From: UBA1876 sp003446665
GTDB taxonomy: Bacteria; Synergistota; Synergistia; Synergistales; Thermovirgaceae
DNA: 64,000 nucleotides
Assembly (NCBI GenBank): GCA_040616305.1
Contig: CP159918.1
Location: 1,612,001 to 1,676,000, forward strand
Direction of reading: 5' to 3'
Positions 52,226 to 61,679 of this stretch are shown piece by piece (position 1 is the stretch's first letter; each line of letters starts with the position of its first letter). The position numbers and the translations under genes were made by a program. The notes beneath the pieces were generated by a model. It made no database searches and was not told where the DNA came from. It saw nothing but the letters and a program-made list of their open reading frames with translations.

Positions 52226-52942
52226 ATGACACAAAAAGGCTATTCCGCAAAATCGCTTCGAAAAAAGGTCTACGACTTCATCAGGGAGCAAATGAACGAT
52301 GGTAAGCTGCTTCCCGGGTCGCTTCTCAATTTACAGGAAACAAGCTCAAGGCTCGGCATAAGCATGACGCCCTTGAGAGAGGCCCTGGTACAACTTGAAA
52401 CGGAGGGGTTTGTTACCATCATCCCGAGAAGGGGTGTTGTTATCAATACTCTTACGCTCACCAGGATCCGCCAAATGTACCGTGTCATAGGGGCACTGGA
52501 AGCCGCAGCGCTGGAGGACGTTTACCAATCCCTCACTGAGGGGGATATTGAAAGGCTGCAGGACTTAAACAGAAAAATGCGGGAAGACCTCGAAAAAGGA
52601 GAAATGGAAGAATACATGTCATTAAACCGCACCTTCCACAACACCTGGCTTGGAAGGTGCGGAAACGAGGAACTTTTCCGTATTGTCCAGCTAATGAAAG
52701 ACAGGCTCTACGAATTTCCAAGAAACGTCGACCTAGTCCCCGAGTGGGAGGAAGTAAGCATGTCCGAACACGAAACCATAGTCGAATGCCTCCTGCAAAA
52801 AGACCTGAAAGGAGCCGTTCACTACCTGCGTGATGTCCACTGGTGCTTCAATACGCAGGAGGCATTCGTTCGAAAATATTATGCCAAACATCTCGAAAGG
52901 CTCGACCACATGAGAAAAGGCGCGGTAGAACTCATGCTTTAG
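52226..52942 (+). CDS. GntR-family regulator, FadR/FCD type
   Basis: The 238-residue regulator has a winged helix (KSLRKKVYDFIREQMNDGKLLPGSLLNLQETSSRLGISMTPLREALVQLETEGFV) and an FCD domain with DRTFHNTW-type (LNRTFHNTWLGRCGN) and SMSEHETIVECL histidines, probably metal ligands. The ATG at 52226 is seven bases from AGAGGGTGA. It is divergent from the DUF3798 transporter operon and may regulate it and itself. Confidence 0.9.
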   Translation: MTQKGYSAKSLRKKVYDFIREQMNDGKLLPGSLLNLQETSSRLGISMTPLREALVQLETEGFVTIIPRRGVVINTLTLTRIRQMYRVIGALEAAALEDVYQSLTEGDIERLQDLNRKMREDLEKGEMEEYMSLNRTFHNTWLGRCGNEELFRIVQLMKDRLYEFPRNVDLVPEWEEVSMSEHETIVECLLQKDLKGAVHYLRDVHWCFNTQEAFVRKYYAKHLERLDHMRKGAVELML

Positions 52943-52993
52943 GTCTGCTAATTTTCACAGCTTTAATGGCCAACGCACACGGAAAAGCCACAT

Positions 52994-54106
52994 CTAAGCA
53001 TTCGACATAAGCATGAGTACTATCTCGGCAGCTTTCACAAGTGCAGGCACGGCAATCCGCTCCTCGGGCGTATGGACCTTTTCCATTCCCAGCGCCAGGT
53101 TGACCGCGGAAATTCCCTTTGAGTTCAAAATGTTCGCGTCGCTTCCGCCCCCGGCCGAAACAAGCTGCGGCTTTAGCCCGCACCTGCGCACCGCTTCGAT
53201 GGCCTTGAAGACGACGGGGTCGTCTTCACTCATCCTGTATCCAGGATAAGAAAGTTCCCGCCTTTCTTCAAGGCGGCCGCCCTTTTCTTCGACGCCTTTT
53301 CGCATGGCCTGCGACATGGCCTCGACCTGGCGTTCCACTTTGGCATCTTCGAGGGAACGCGCCTCAGCTTGAATATCTACTCGGTCGCAAACGATATTAG
53401 TCGCCTTGCCGCCTTTTATGACACCAATATTGGCCGTGGTTTCCGCGTCGATGCGGCCTTCGGGAACATCCACGATCCCCGCTGACGCCGCCATTATGGC
53501 GCTGATACCTTCCTCCGGGGCAACACCTGCGTGGGCGGCTTTCCCGTGGACGGTCCAAAAGAGCTTGTACTGGGTCGGTGCGGCTACAATGATGTGGCCT
53601 GGTTCCATGGAGCTATCCAACACGAAGGCTTTTTGAGCTTTCAGGCCCTCCGTTGCTAGCGCTTTCGAGCCCAAAAGGCCCTGTTCCTCAGCTACGGTAA
53701 AAATGAGTTCTAAACCTGGATGTGGCAAGGCTTTTTCAATGACAACTTCCAGAGCTTCCAGGATCGCGGCAATCCCTGCACGATCGTCGGCACCCAGAAT
53801 CGTCTGACCGTCGGAACAAACTACCCCCTCTTTTACCTGGGGGCTTACTTCCCTTTCAACAGCCACAGTATCCATATGAGCGGAAAAGGCAACCCACCCT
53901 GTAAATCCCCGCGCGGGCTCGAGTTTGGCGATGACGTTGCCGGTATTGCTTCCCGTTTTGCCGCTAGTCTCATCGACATGCACACTAAGGCCCATCTTTG
54001 ATAGCATGTCATGAAGCACTTCCGCCACGGGCTTCTCCTGGAAGGATGGTGCCTTTATCGTGACCAATTCCAAAAAGTTTCCCAGCAACCTTTTTTCGTC
54101 CACCAT
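52994..54106 (-). CDS. M20-family peptidase, PepT-like
   Basis: The 370-residue metallopeptidase has M20 ligands AFSAHMDTVAVE (His-x-Asp), GADDRAGIAAILEALE (Asp), FTVAEEQGLLGSKAL (two Glu), a dimerisation insert with HGKAAHAGVAPEEGISAI and the last His in GMEKVHTPEER. It most resembles PepT-like tripeptidases. The ATG at 54106 follows AAGGGATG. It diverges from the peptide ABC operon, a logical companion. Confidence 0.9.
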   Translation of the reverse strand: MVDEKRLLGNFLELVTIKAPSFQEKPVAEVLHDMLSKMGLSVHVDETSGKTGSNTGNVIAKLEPARGFTGWVAFSAHMDTVAVEREVSPQVKEGVVCSDGQTILGADDRAGIAAILEALEVVIEKALPHPGLELIFTVAEEQGLLGSKALATEGLKAQKAFVLDSSMEPGHIIVAAPTQYKLFWTVHGKAAHAGVAPEEGISAIMAASAGIVDVPEGRIDAETTANIGVIKGGKATNIVCDRVDIQAEARSLEDAKVERQVEAMSQAMRKGVEEKGGRLEERRELSYPGYRMSEDDPVVFKAIEAVRRCGLKPQLVSAGGGSDANILNSKGISAVNLALGMEKVHTPEERIAVPALVKAAEIVLMLMSNA

Positions 54107-54307
54107 CAATATCGCATCCCTTCGTAAAGGTTCCTGTGCACTATTGTCGCATCTGTCCGCTCTCGCATGCAAAAAATACAAAAAATACTATGAAAGCCCC
54201 TTCCCATCGCGCACCTTTCATGGTGTTGCCGGGATAGTGGATGAAAGACATTTAAGGATCCAGTCAAACGGGTTTTTTAGAAAACTTTTTTCAAAACGCT
54301 TCCAGTC

Positions 54308-54335
54308 ATTGTATTTATTATGCATGATATACAAT
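54308..54335. promoter_or_regulatory. candidate operator in the peptidase/transporter gap
   Basis: ATTGTAT (54308-54314) and ATACAAT (54329-54335) form a 7-bp inverted repeat with a 14-base spacer. It lies in the 54107-54445 gap between the divergent peptidase and transporter genes; a GntR-type protein could bind it. I see no clear promoter pair. Confidence 0.35.
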
Positions 54336-54445
54336 ACTCCCCTGGCACGTTGGTTGTGGTATCTTATACATTGTCATTGGGAAGAACTGATTGGACTCAC
54401 AGGCTTTATCCCATATCGCATTTTGAAGGGACAGGTTCATACTTC

Positions 54446-55450
54446 ATGATTACGCAAACAAAACCCCTTCTTGAAATTCAAAACCTGAAAAAGGAATTTC
54501 CCCTTGAAGAGGGGAAAACCGTCAAGGCAGTCGACGGAGTTTCCCTTTCCGTCGAAAAAGGCTGTATCTTTGGCATTGTCGGTGAATCGGGAAGCGGCAA
54601 GACTACACTGGGCAGGATGATCGTCAGGCTTCTGGAACCCAGCGGTGGAACCATAAATTACGATGGACAGGATATTTCCGGGGCCGACCTTTCCAGGGAC
54701 AAGAGACTGAGACGAAAACTCCAGCTTGTTTTCCAGGATCCTTACTCTTCGCTGCATCCACGGAAAAAGATCAAAAACGTTATCGGAAGAGGCCTCCGTA
54801 CCCATGGTCTGGTAGGCTCGGAGGAAGAGGCTGTAGAAAAGGTCGTTTCCTTCCTGTCTCTGGTAGGAATGAGCGAACAGCACCTGTACCGCTATCCCCA
54901 CGAACTGTCCGGAGGGCAAAGGCAGCGCGTGGCCATAGCAAGGGCGCTGATACTTGACCCCGAACTGGTGGTACTTGACGAACCGACATCTTCGCTCGAC
55001 GTATCGGTCCAGGCTGAAGTTCTGAAACTCCTTGAATCATTAAGGGAAAGACTAGACCTGACCTATCTTTTTATAACTCATGACCTGGCCGTCGTGCGGC
55101 TTTTTACGGAAAAGCTCGCCATCCTGTACCTTGGGAGGATTATGGAAACGGGTGATACGGAGGACCTGTTTTCCTCACCACTTCACCCTTACACGGAAGC
55201 CCTCATTTCGGTCACCCCAAAACTCGATCCCTCGAAACGCGGCGAAAAAATCATCCTCAAAGGCGAGATACCGAGTCCTATAGACCCACCGACGGGGTGC
55301 CCCTTTCACACACGGTGCTTCAAAAAGGTAGGGGCGGTTTGCGAGACTTCGGCACCACTTCTCAGAGAAGCAGAGAAAAGCCGTTTCGTCGCGTGCCATC
55401 TTTACGACAACGGGAAGCCCGCTCAAATACAAGGGGAGGTAACGCCATGA
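54446..55450 (+). CDS. peptide ABC transporter ATP-binding protein, OppF/DppF type
   Basis: The 334-residue ATPase has Walker A GESGSGKTT, the ELSGGQRQRVAIARAL signature, LVVLDEPTSSLD and a C-terminal oligopeptide-type extension (PTGCPFHTRCFKKVGAVC). It pairs with the second ATPase at 61679. The ATG at 54446 is weakly served by a ribosome site. It overlaps the epimerase by four bases (ATGA). Having one ATPase first and the other last in the operon is unusual. Confidence 0.92.
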   Translation: MITQTKPLLEIQNLKKEFPLEEGKTVKAVDGVSLSVEKGCIFGIVGESGSGKTTLGRMIVRLLEPSGGTINYDGQDISGADLSRDKRLRRKLQLVFQDPYSSLHPRKKIKNVIGRGLRTHGLVGSEEEAVEKVVSFLSLVGMSEQHLYRYPHELSGGQRQRVAIARALILDPELVVLDEPTSSLDVSVQAEVLKLLESLRERLDLTYLFITHDLAVVRLFTEKLAILYLGRIMETGDTEDLFSSPLHPYTEALISVTPKLDPSKRGEKIILKGEIPSPIDPPTGCPFHTRCFKKVGAVCETSAPLLREAEKSRFVACHLYDNGKPAQIQGEVTP

Positions 55451-56553
55451 CTCTTGAAATCACCAAAATCTCAATTTACAAAGCCGACTTCGAACTTTTG
55501 GAACCATTCCGTACCTCTCTGGCTGAAATATCAAAGGCAAAAAACATCGTCGTCAGGGTCCACTCAGGAAAGGAATATTATGGCACCGGAGAAGCGAGAC
55601 CGAATCCACCAGTAACAGGGGAAACCAGGGACGCAGCTTACGAGGCCGGGAAAGAGATAGCACCGTTGCTTCTGGGGAGGGAAGCAACGGATATCGAGGG
55701 AGCCATGAAGGTTTTGGACGGCGCACTCCTGAAGAACACCGCGCTGAAGGCGGCTTTTGATATAGCTCTTCATGATCTCGTAGCAAAGGCCGCAGGAATT
55801 CCGCTATACGCATTACTTGGAGGTGCACGGAGAAAGATCGAAACAGACAACACCATAAGCATCGACGATCCCGACGTTATGGCCTCAAAGGCGCTTGAAC
55901 ACGTCAAAGACGGATACAGGGTTTTGAAAGTCAAGCTGGGAGGATCCGTCGAGGAAGATATAAAGCGGGTAAGGCACATCCGACAAAGGGTGGGAATGGA
56001 AATTCCGATACGGCTTGACGCAAATCAGGGATGGAATCTGGTTGAGGCTTCGCAGGTCCTCGGCGAACTTGAAAGAAGCAATATCCAGTTTTGCGAGCAG
56101 CCTCTTGTCTGGTGGAACATGGAAGGGCTGAAACAACTGTGCAGGATGACCAAAGTTCCGATCGCTGCAGACGAAGGACTCTTTAGCCCCCATGACGCCT
56201 TCCGGCTTGCGGCTTTCCAGGCTTGTCACATTTTTAACATCAAACTCGCAAAGTCGGGCGGTCTCGCAAATGCCCTCAAAATAGAGGCCATAGCTTCCAC
56301 TGCCGGCATCCCCTGCATGGTAGGCTGCATGACCGAAAGTCGTCTCGCCCTTACGGCCGCCGCGCATTTTGCCTCGGCAAGACGGGGCATACTCTACGCT
56401 GACCTTGACGGCCACCTGGGCATGAAGTCCGATCCCGTCCTCGGTGGAGCCAGGTACACGGCAGGCGAGATCGAATTGCCCGAAGGACCTGGTCTTGGCG
56501 CCGACTTCGCAAGGGATTTTCTGGAAAGCTGCGAGCAAATCACAATCACGTAA
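55447..56553 (+). CDS. enolase-superfamily dipeptide epimerase (L-Ala-D/L-Glu type)
   Basis: The 368-residue protein is a mandelate-racemase-like barrel with the epimerase signatures: capping domain (YYGTGEARPNPPVTGET), KVKLGG (catalytic Lys), RLDANQGWN (metal Asp), FCEQPL (Glu), PIAADEGLF (Glu-Asp) and FNIKLAKSGGL with the second Lys. Such enzymes convert L-Ala-D-Glu and related dipeptides, mainly from murein. Its presence inside a dipeptide transporter operon suggests recycling of D-containing dipeptides. Confidence 0.88.
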   Translation: MTLEITKISIYKADFELLEPFRTSLAEISKAKNIVVRVHSGKEYYGTGEARPNPPVTGETRDAAYEAGKEIAPLLLGREATDIEGAMKVLDGALLKNTALKAAFDIALHDLVAKAAGIPLYALLGGARRKIETDNTISIDDPDVMASKALEHVKDGYRVLKVKLGGSVEEDIKRVRHIRQRVGMEIPIRLDANQGWNLVEASQVLGELERSNIQFCEQPLVWWNMEGLKQLCRMTKVPIAADEGLFSPHDAFRLAAFQACHIFNIKLAKSGGLANALKIEAIASTAGIPCMVGCMTESRLALTAAAHFASARRGILYADLDGHLGMKSDPVLGGARYTAGEIELPEGPGLGADFARDFLESCEQITIT

Positions 56554-56637
56554 AACTCACAAAAAGGGGGGGTGGAAGCTCAAAATAATCGGCAGAAGAA
56601 ATGAAAATCCCTACTCCACGAAAGGGAGGTCGGTAGC

Positions 56638-58194
56638 ATGAGAAGATGGAGGAAACTAGTGGTATCGTGTCTTGCTGTGTCTGCATTGCTGGTCGCTTCG
56701 GCAGCGCTGGCCGCTTCCTCGCAGTTTATAGGAGCGATGAACACGGGGACCATAGTAACCCTGGATCCTGCCGTGTGCTATGAGGTGGAAGGTCACTGGT
56801 TGCTGGACAACATTTATGACTCTCTCGTCAAATTCAAACCCGGTTCAGCCAGTGAAATCCAACCGAACCTCGCAACGGAATGGAAAATCGAGGACAAAAA
56901 GATCATCTTCACAATAAGGGATGACGCAGTCTTTTCCAACGGAGATCCCGTCACGCCCGAAGACGTGGCCTATTCTCTCAAGCGCGTCGTCAGGCTCGCG
57001 AAGTCCCCTTCATGGATACTTACACAGTTCGGCGTTACCGAGGATTCAATAACCACCGACGACAACAAGGTTATTGTCGAAATGGACGACTCCTATTCGC
57101 CACAGCTGGTACTCTCCTGCATGACCTATATCTCCGGCGTGGTCAACTCGAAACAGGCAAAAACCAACGAAAAGGATGGCGACATGGGTTCTGCCTGGCT
57201 CGACAACAATTCCGCCGGGAGCGGACCCTACATGCTTGAAAGCTGGAATCGCAACGAAAAAATCGTACTCAAGGCCAATCCTCATTACTGGGGAGAAAAG
57301 CCGAAGATCCAGGAGATAGTGCTAATCGATACGCCTGAATCTTCAAGCCAGCTCCTGCAGCTCAAAGGTGGATCTGTCCACATGGCGTGGAACCTAGAAT
57401 ACGACCAGATCCCGGAAGTCGAGAGAACTGAGGGCCTTTACGCGGTAAAGTCTCCGCTTTTCAGGATGATCTACCTAGGTATGAACGCCTCCAGGGAACC
57501 GCTGAATAATGTGAAGGTACGCCAGGCAATCAAGCATGCGATAGACACGGAAGGCGTCATTCAGGCTACAGGCGGTGGCGTCTTCGAACTGCACAGCTTC
57601 ATACCCAAGGGAATGTTCTCCCATTACGACGGTAACCCTTTCCCCTACGACCCCAAAAAGGCAAGGGAACTACTGGTCGAGGCCGGATATCCCAACGGAT
57701 TCTCTGTCCAGTTGACTGTTCCGGATTTCCTTTCCACGGAAGGGACCATAGTCAAAGCGAATCTTGATGCCATCGGGATCAAGACCGACCTGCAAGTCAT
57801 AGCATACACCACTCTTCTCGGCAAATATCGGGAACAGGGGCTGGAACTGGTACTAGCCCGCTGGGGAGCCGATTACGGTGACCCCGATGCCATGGCCAAA
57901 CCTTTCGCCCACAGCAGGACAACAGGCCCGGAGGCAAAAATAAAGCAGCTGGCGTGGAGAAACGGCTATGCCAATCCCGAACTGACTGACATGGTGGAAA
58001 AGGCTGCTTTTATCCAGGACAGGGAAGAAAGAGAGAAGCTGTACGTTGAAATCCAGAAGCGCTGGCTCGAGGAAGGCCCTTTCAAAATCCTTTACCAGTT
58101 TGCGGGCCATGTAGGCCTCTCGGAAAAGGTAAAGAATTTTACGCTCAGTCCACTTACGGAAACACCGCTGAATCTGTTGGAGATCGAAGGCTAG
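56638..58194 (+). CDS. peptide ABC transporter solute-binding protein, DppA/OppA type
   Basis: The 518-residue exported protein starts with a signal peptide (RRWRKLVVSCLAVSALLVASAALAA) and has the family blocks GTIVTLDPAVCYEVEGH, ATEWKIEDKKIIFTIRDDAVFSNGDPVTPEDVAYSLKR and AGSGPYMLESWNRNEKIVLKANPHYWGEKPK. It captures di- or oligopeptides outside the membrane. It follows the epimerase by 84 bases and precedes the permease. Confidence 0.93.
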   Translation: MRRWRKLVVSCLAVSALLVASAALAASSQFIGAMNTGTIVTLDPAVCYEVEGHWLLDNIYDSLVKFKPGSASEIQPNLATEWKIEDKKIIFTIRDDAVFSNGDPVTPEDVAYSLKRVVRLAKSPSWILTQFGVTEDSITTDDNKVIVEMDDSYSPQLVLSCMTYISGVVNSKQAKTNEKDGDMGSAWLDNNSAGSGPYMLESWNRNEKIVLKANPHYWGEKPKIQEIVLIDTPESSSQLLQLKGGSVHMAWNLEYDQIPEVERTEGLYAVKSPLFRMIYLGMNASREPLNNVKVRQAIKHAIDTEGVIQATGGGVFELHSFIPKGMFSHYDGNPFPYDPKKARELLVEAGYPNGFSVQLTVPDFLSTEGTIVKANLDAIGIKTDLQVIAYTTLLGKYREQGLELVLARWGADYGDPDAMAKPFAHSRTTGPEAKIKQLAWRNGYANPELTDMVEKAAFIQDREEREKLYVEIQKRWLEEGPFKILYQFAGHVGLSEKVKNFTLSPLTETPLNLLEIEG

Positions 58195-58206
58195 GCACGA
58201 AAAAAC

Positions 58207-58242
58207 GTGAGACTCCGGGCTGCCCGCAGCCCGGAGCCTCAC
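58207..58242 (+). terminator. stable hairpin between binding-protein and permease genes
   Basis: GTGAGACTCCGGGCTGC and GCAGCCCGGAGCCTCAC pair almost fully around CC. There is no T run, so it probably protects the binding-protein mRNA or attenuates downstream genes. Confidence 0.65.
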
Positions 58243-58264
58243 AAACCAGGCAGGTGAGAATCCC

Positions 58265-59287
58265 TTGAGCTTCAGAAAATACGTAATTAAACGCCTTATA
58301 CTTTTTTTGGTCGTCATTTTAGGTGTGGTTACGGTAACGTTCTTCATATCCCGCGTCATACCCGCCGATCCTGTAGGGGCCATACTGGGTGAGAACGCCC
58401 CTCAAGAACTGATAGAGAGGACGGAACGTCAACTGGGCCTCCACCTGCCGCTGCACAAGCAATATTTGCGTACCCTCAAGGGAGTCGCCACCTTCGATTT
58501 CGGCATCTCTTTACGGACTCAAAACCCGGTGGGTACGGACCTGAAGACCTATTTCCCGGCAACACTGGAACTGGTGCTGTTTGCCATGGTCATCGCCGTA
58601 ATCTGCGGAGTCTCATTGGGCATAGTGGCCGCCGTAAAACGCAACAAAATGCCGGATACTTTCAGCAGGGTCTTTTCTCTTTTCGGGATCTCCATGCCCG
58701 CCTTCTGGCTTGGTTTACTCGTAATCCTGCTTTTTTATTATCATTTAGGCCTGATTCCGGCCGGTGGGAGAATTTCAGCCACTCTCGCCCCACCTCCGAC
58801 GGTAACGGGCATGTACACCGTAGACAGCCTTCTGGCGGGACAGTTCAACGTGTTTTGGGATGTAATGCATCATCTTCTGGGGCCAGGCCTGGTTCTGGGA
58901 TGGATTCAGACCGCCTACATAAGCCGGGTCACACGTTCATCCATGCTGGAAATCCTGAACGAGGAATACATAAGAACGGCCAGGGTAAAGGGACTTAAGG
59001 AGCGAACCGTCATTTTCCGGCATGCCTTCAAAAATGCGTCCATAACGGTCATAACCATGATAGGCATATCTTTCGGCTACCTTCTTGAAGGTTCCGTACT
59101 TACGGAAACGGTTTTCGGCTATCCCGGCCTCGGGAGATACTCGGTGAATTCGTTTCTGTCACTGGACCTGAACGCCGTTGTCGGGTCCGTCACGCTTATA
59201 GCCACATGCTATGCTCTCAGCAATCTCATAGTAGACCTGCTGTACGGTTTCCTGGACCCCAGGGTCTACCATTACAAAAGATGGTGA
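58265..59287 (+). CDS. peptide ABC transporter permease, DppB/OppB type
   Basis: The 340-residue permease has six membrane segments and the family markers RVIPADPVGAILGENAPQELIERTERQLGLHLPL, VSLGIVAAVKRNK, and the EEYIRTARVKGLKERTVIFRHAFKNA coupling loop. It starts with TTG at 58265 behind AGGTGAG. It once led directly into the DppC-type permease, now 1.5 kb away behind an IS110 insertion. Confidence 0.93.
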   Translation: MSFRKYVIKRLILFLVVILGVVTVTFFISRVIPADPVGAILGENAPQELIERTERQLGLHLPLHKQYLRTLKGVATFDFGISLRTQNPVGTDLKTYFPATLELVLFAMVIAVICGVSLGIVAAVKRNKMPDTFSRVFSLFGISMPAFWLGLLVILLFYYHLGLIPAGGRISATLAPPPTVTGMYTVDSLLAGQFNVFWDVMHHLLGPGLVLGWIQTAYISRVTRSSMLEILNEEYIRTARVKGLKERTVIFRHAFKNASITVITMIGISFGYLLEGSVLTETVFGYPGLGRYSVNSFLSLDLNAVVGSVTLIATCYALSNLIVDLLYGFLDPRVYHYKRW

Positions 59288-59289
59288 CG

Positions 59290-59514
59290 ACCCTGAGTAA
59301 AGCGTTTAAAATGGAAGCAGACGGAGGTGTGGCTCCTGGGGTCGGTCATCCGGTATTCCGGAGATGTCTCGACTCTGAAATGCCGCCTCCGTCTTTTCAT
59401 ATCGCCCGAAGGTGTCGACTGGAATGAGGCCGGACCGAAGAGGTCAGTGGCTATGCACGTAGACGGGACACGTGGGCGAGCAGTTTCACGAGACCACGGA
59501 CGGGGGTGTAAAAG
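59290..59514 (+). ncRNA. candidate IS110 bridge RNA in the left end
   Basis: The ~225 bases between the permease stop and the transposase start fold as nested hairpins: AGACGGAGG (59319-59327) with CCTCCGTCT (59386-59394), inner TCCGG/CCGGA (59349-59362), and GACC/GGTC (59433-59445). In IS110-subgroup elements such as IS621 the non-coding left end encodes a bridge RNA with target- and donor-binding loops. The position, length and folding fit. The related phrases TGTCTCGACTCTGAAATG and TGTCGACTGGAATG within it might lie in such loops. Confidence 0.5.
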
Positions 59515-60741
59515 ATGAGGACGACGGTAGGTGTGGATGTGGGATGCCACAGGCATCGGGTGGCCATAGCGGATCCGGGAGGCAAGATTGTCGAGGAATT
59601 TGACCTGCCCGCGAGCTGGGAAGGATTCCGGGACTTTTTCGCCCGCCTGGAATACTACCGGAGGAACTACGGTGTTCCCGTCGTGGTGGCCATGGAAGGC
59701 TACAATGGGTATGCCCGGCCGTTGGACCGTGAAATCCAAAAACGGGGGTACACGCTGTTGAACGTGAACAACTTGAAACTCCGGCGTTTCAAGGAACTTT
59801 TTCCAAGCCCTGCCAAGACGGACGCCATTGACGCCCGGAAGATCGTGGAACTGGTTCGTCTTCAAGGTTCGCTGCCGCGAAGCCGGGAGATATTGCAAGA
59901 GGTGAGCGAAGTGCCCGAAGAACATCGAATGCTCAAGCGGCTGACCAGGCGTCGGCGTCAGCTGGTGGATGAAAAGGTTTGTCTTTTGAACAGGATGCAG
60001 TCGGACCTTCAGGCGGTGAGCCCCGGTCTGGCGGATCTTGTGGAATACAAGGACGGTGTCGCCTTCCTTCGTTTTCTGAGTTGTCGGAATCGCCTTGAAC
60101 AGCTCAAGAGCATCCGCAAAGAGAGCCTTCTCAAGATCCGGGGAATCGGCAAAAGCTTTACCGGGAAGGTCCAGGCCTGGCAGAAGAAGGCCTGTTTCTC
60201 CGAGGAAGTGTCCTACGTGGGCCCCATGATCATTGAGGACGCCAGGCGGATCCTGGAGCTCAAGGAGCGGATCGCGGAACTCGAGGAGCAAATCAAGGAA
60301 CTTTCGGAATCGAGCCCTCTGGGCCGCCGGATTGGGAGTATTCCCGGCTTCGGTGTTGTGAGTACCGGCGAGCTTGTGGGGGAGATCGGCACCATGGACC
60401 GTTTCGATTCCGAAAGCAGTCTGGCCATGTATCTTGGTATGGCGCCGCTGGACAACAGTTCCGGCAGCTACCAGGGGACGAAGACGGCCCGTCAGGTGAA
60501 CCGGCGTGCCCGCATGGCCATGATGACGGCGACGATGCGCCATATCCCCCGGGTTGAGGAATCGAGGTCGTACTACGAGAAGAAACGGAATGAAGGCAAG
60601 ACCTACCACCAGGCTGTCCGTGCCACTGGCAGGCATCTGGTGAGAGTTATATGGTCCATGGTCAGAAGAGGCGAAGACTACCATATCCGACAACTCCATC
60701 ATCTCACTGAAAATCCTCCAGAATCTGTCGCAAGCTCTTGA
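59515..60741 (+). CDS. IS110-family transposase/recombinase
   Basis: The 408-residue recombinase has an N-terminal RuvC-like DEDD domain (GVDVG Asp-8, AMEGYNGYARP Glu-61, KTDAIDARK Asp-103/106), a coiled-coil linker rich in RR and EE, and a C-terminal Tnp20 domain with IPGFGVVSTGELVGEIG and LAMYLGMAPLDNSSGSYQG holding the conserved serine. Such enzymes use a bridge RNA to choose target and donor. The frame is intact. Confidence 0.95.
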   Translation: MRTTVGVDVGCHRHRVAIADPGGKIVEEFDLPASWEGFRDFFARLEYYRRNYGVPVVVAMEGYNGYARPLDREIQKRGYTLLNVNNLKLRRFKELFPSPAKTDAIDARKIVELVRLQGSLPRSREILQEVSEVPEEHRMLKRLTRRRRQLVDEKVCLLNRMQSDLQAVSPGLADLVEYKDGVAFLRFLSCRNRLEQLKSIRKESLLKIRGIGKSFTGKVQAWQKKACFSEEVSYVGPMIIEDARRILELKERIAELEEQIKELSESSPLGRRIGSIPGFGVVSTGELVGEIGTMDRFDSESSLAMYLGMAPLDNSSGSYQGTKTARQVNRRARMAMMTATMRHIPRVEESRSYYEKKRNEGKTYHQAVRATGRHLVRVIWSMVRRGEDYHIRQLHHLTENPPESVASS

Positions 60742-60779
60742 AAATATAAGTGGAATGTTCAGGTATTAGGAGAGTCGCC

Positions 60780-61679
60780 ATGAAACCAGAAAAAAACACC
60801 CTTGCCCGTTGGAAGGAAAAACATGAGTCTGAAATTTCACAGGTCCGTGAAATCATACATGCGGGCAAAAGAAGCCATCTTACAATCGCCGGGCTTGTCA
60901 TCGTCCTTGCTCTCGTGGTTACAGCCATCTTCGCCCCTTTGCTGGCTCCTTACGACCCCCTGCAAATGGACCTCCGAAACCGCCTTCAGGCCCCCTCAGC
61001 ACAACACTGGATGGGCACGGACGAGCTCGGCCGGGATATATTCTCACGCATTCTCCACGGCACCGGGCTTGCCCTGAAAATAATGATAATAGTGCTGCTG
61101 ATAGACCTGCCGCTGGGCATGTTGCTTGGAATTGTGGCAGGTTATTTCGGCGGATGGATCGACGAAGTAATTATGAGAACGGCGGACATTTTCATGGCCT
61201 TTCCAAGGCTAGTCCTTGCCATGGCTATAGGAGCAGCCCTGGGGCCCAGTCTGGTTAACACCATGATAGCCATCGCTGTTACCATGTGGCCGACTTACGC
61301 CAGGCTGGCACGGGGAGAGACGCTGAGCATAAAGGAACGCACCTTTATCGAGGCGGAGAAAGTCGTCGGAACTACGAAACCCCGTATACTGTTCTCCGAT
61401 ATTCTGCCACTATGCTCATCGACGGCCATCATCCGCGCTACCCTTGACATGGGGAACGTAATCCGAATTGCCGCAGGGATGAGCTTTATAGGCCTGGGAG
61501 CGCAGCCTCCGACACCGGAATGGGGCCTTATGGTAAGCACCGGACGCGCTTTTCTGGTTAACCAATGGTGGGTTCCCACCTTTCCGGGACTTGCCATCCT
61601 GATAACCGTGTTTGGTTTTAATCTTCTCGGAGACGGAATCCGTGATATTGCCGATCCTCACCTTAGAAGGGGAGACTAA
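60780..61679 (+). CDS. peptide ABC transporter permease, DppC/OppC type
   Basis: The 299-residue permease has the N-terminal OppC segment (RSHLTIAGLVIVLALVVTAIFAPLLAPYDPLQMD), HWMGTDELGRDIFSRILHG and the ERTFIEAEKVVGTTKPRILFSDILP coupling loop. The ATG at 60780 follows TAGGAGAG. The IS110 element sits just upstream; transcription must pass through it or start inside it. Confidence 0.93.
   Translation: MKPEKNTLARWKEKHESEISQVREIIHAGKRSHLTIAGLVIVLALVVTAIFAPLLAPYDPLQMDLRNRLQAPSAQHWMGTDELGRDIFSRILHGTGLALKIMIIVLLIDLPLGMLLGIVAGYFGGWIDEVIMRTADIFMAFPRLVLAMAIGAALGPSLVNTMIAIAVTMWPTYARLARGETLSIKERTFIEAEKVVGTTKPRILFSDILPLCSSTAIIRATLDMGNVIRIAAGMSFIGLGAQPPTPEWGLMVSTGRAFLVNQWWVPTFPGLAILITVFGFNLLGDGIRDIADPHLRRGD

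Larger units (their letters stand above)
59290..60765 (+). mobile_element. IS110-family insertion between two permease genes
   Basis: The element carries a long non-coding left end, one transposase and a short right end. Its exact ends cannot be read because IS110 elements usually lack inverted repeats and make little or no target duplication. The left boundary is near 59288 (just after the dppB-type stop) and the right before 60765, where the next gene's TAGGAGAG ribosome site is intact. Confidence 0.8.

Noticed and set aside
59272..60702. 476-codon minus-strand frame
   Set aside because: It is antisense to the IS110 transposase, and histidine/proline-rich composition marks it as a shadow.
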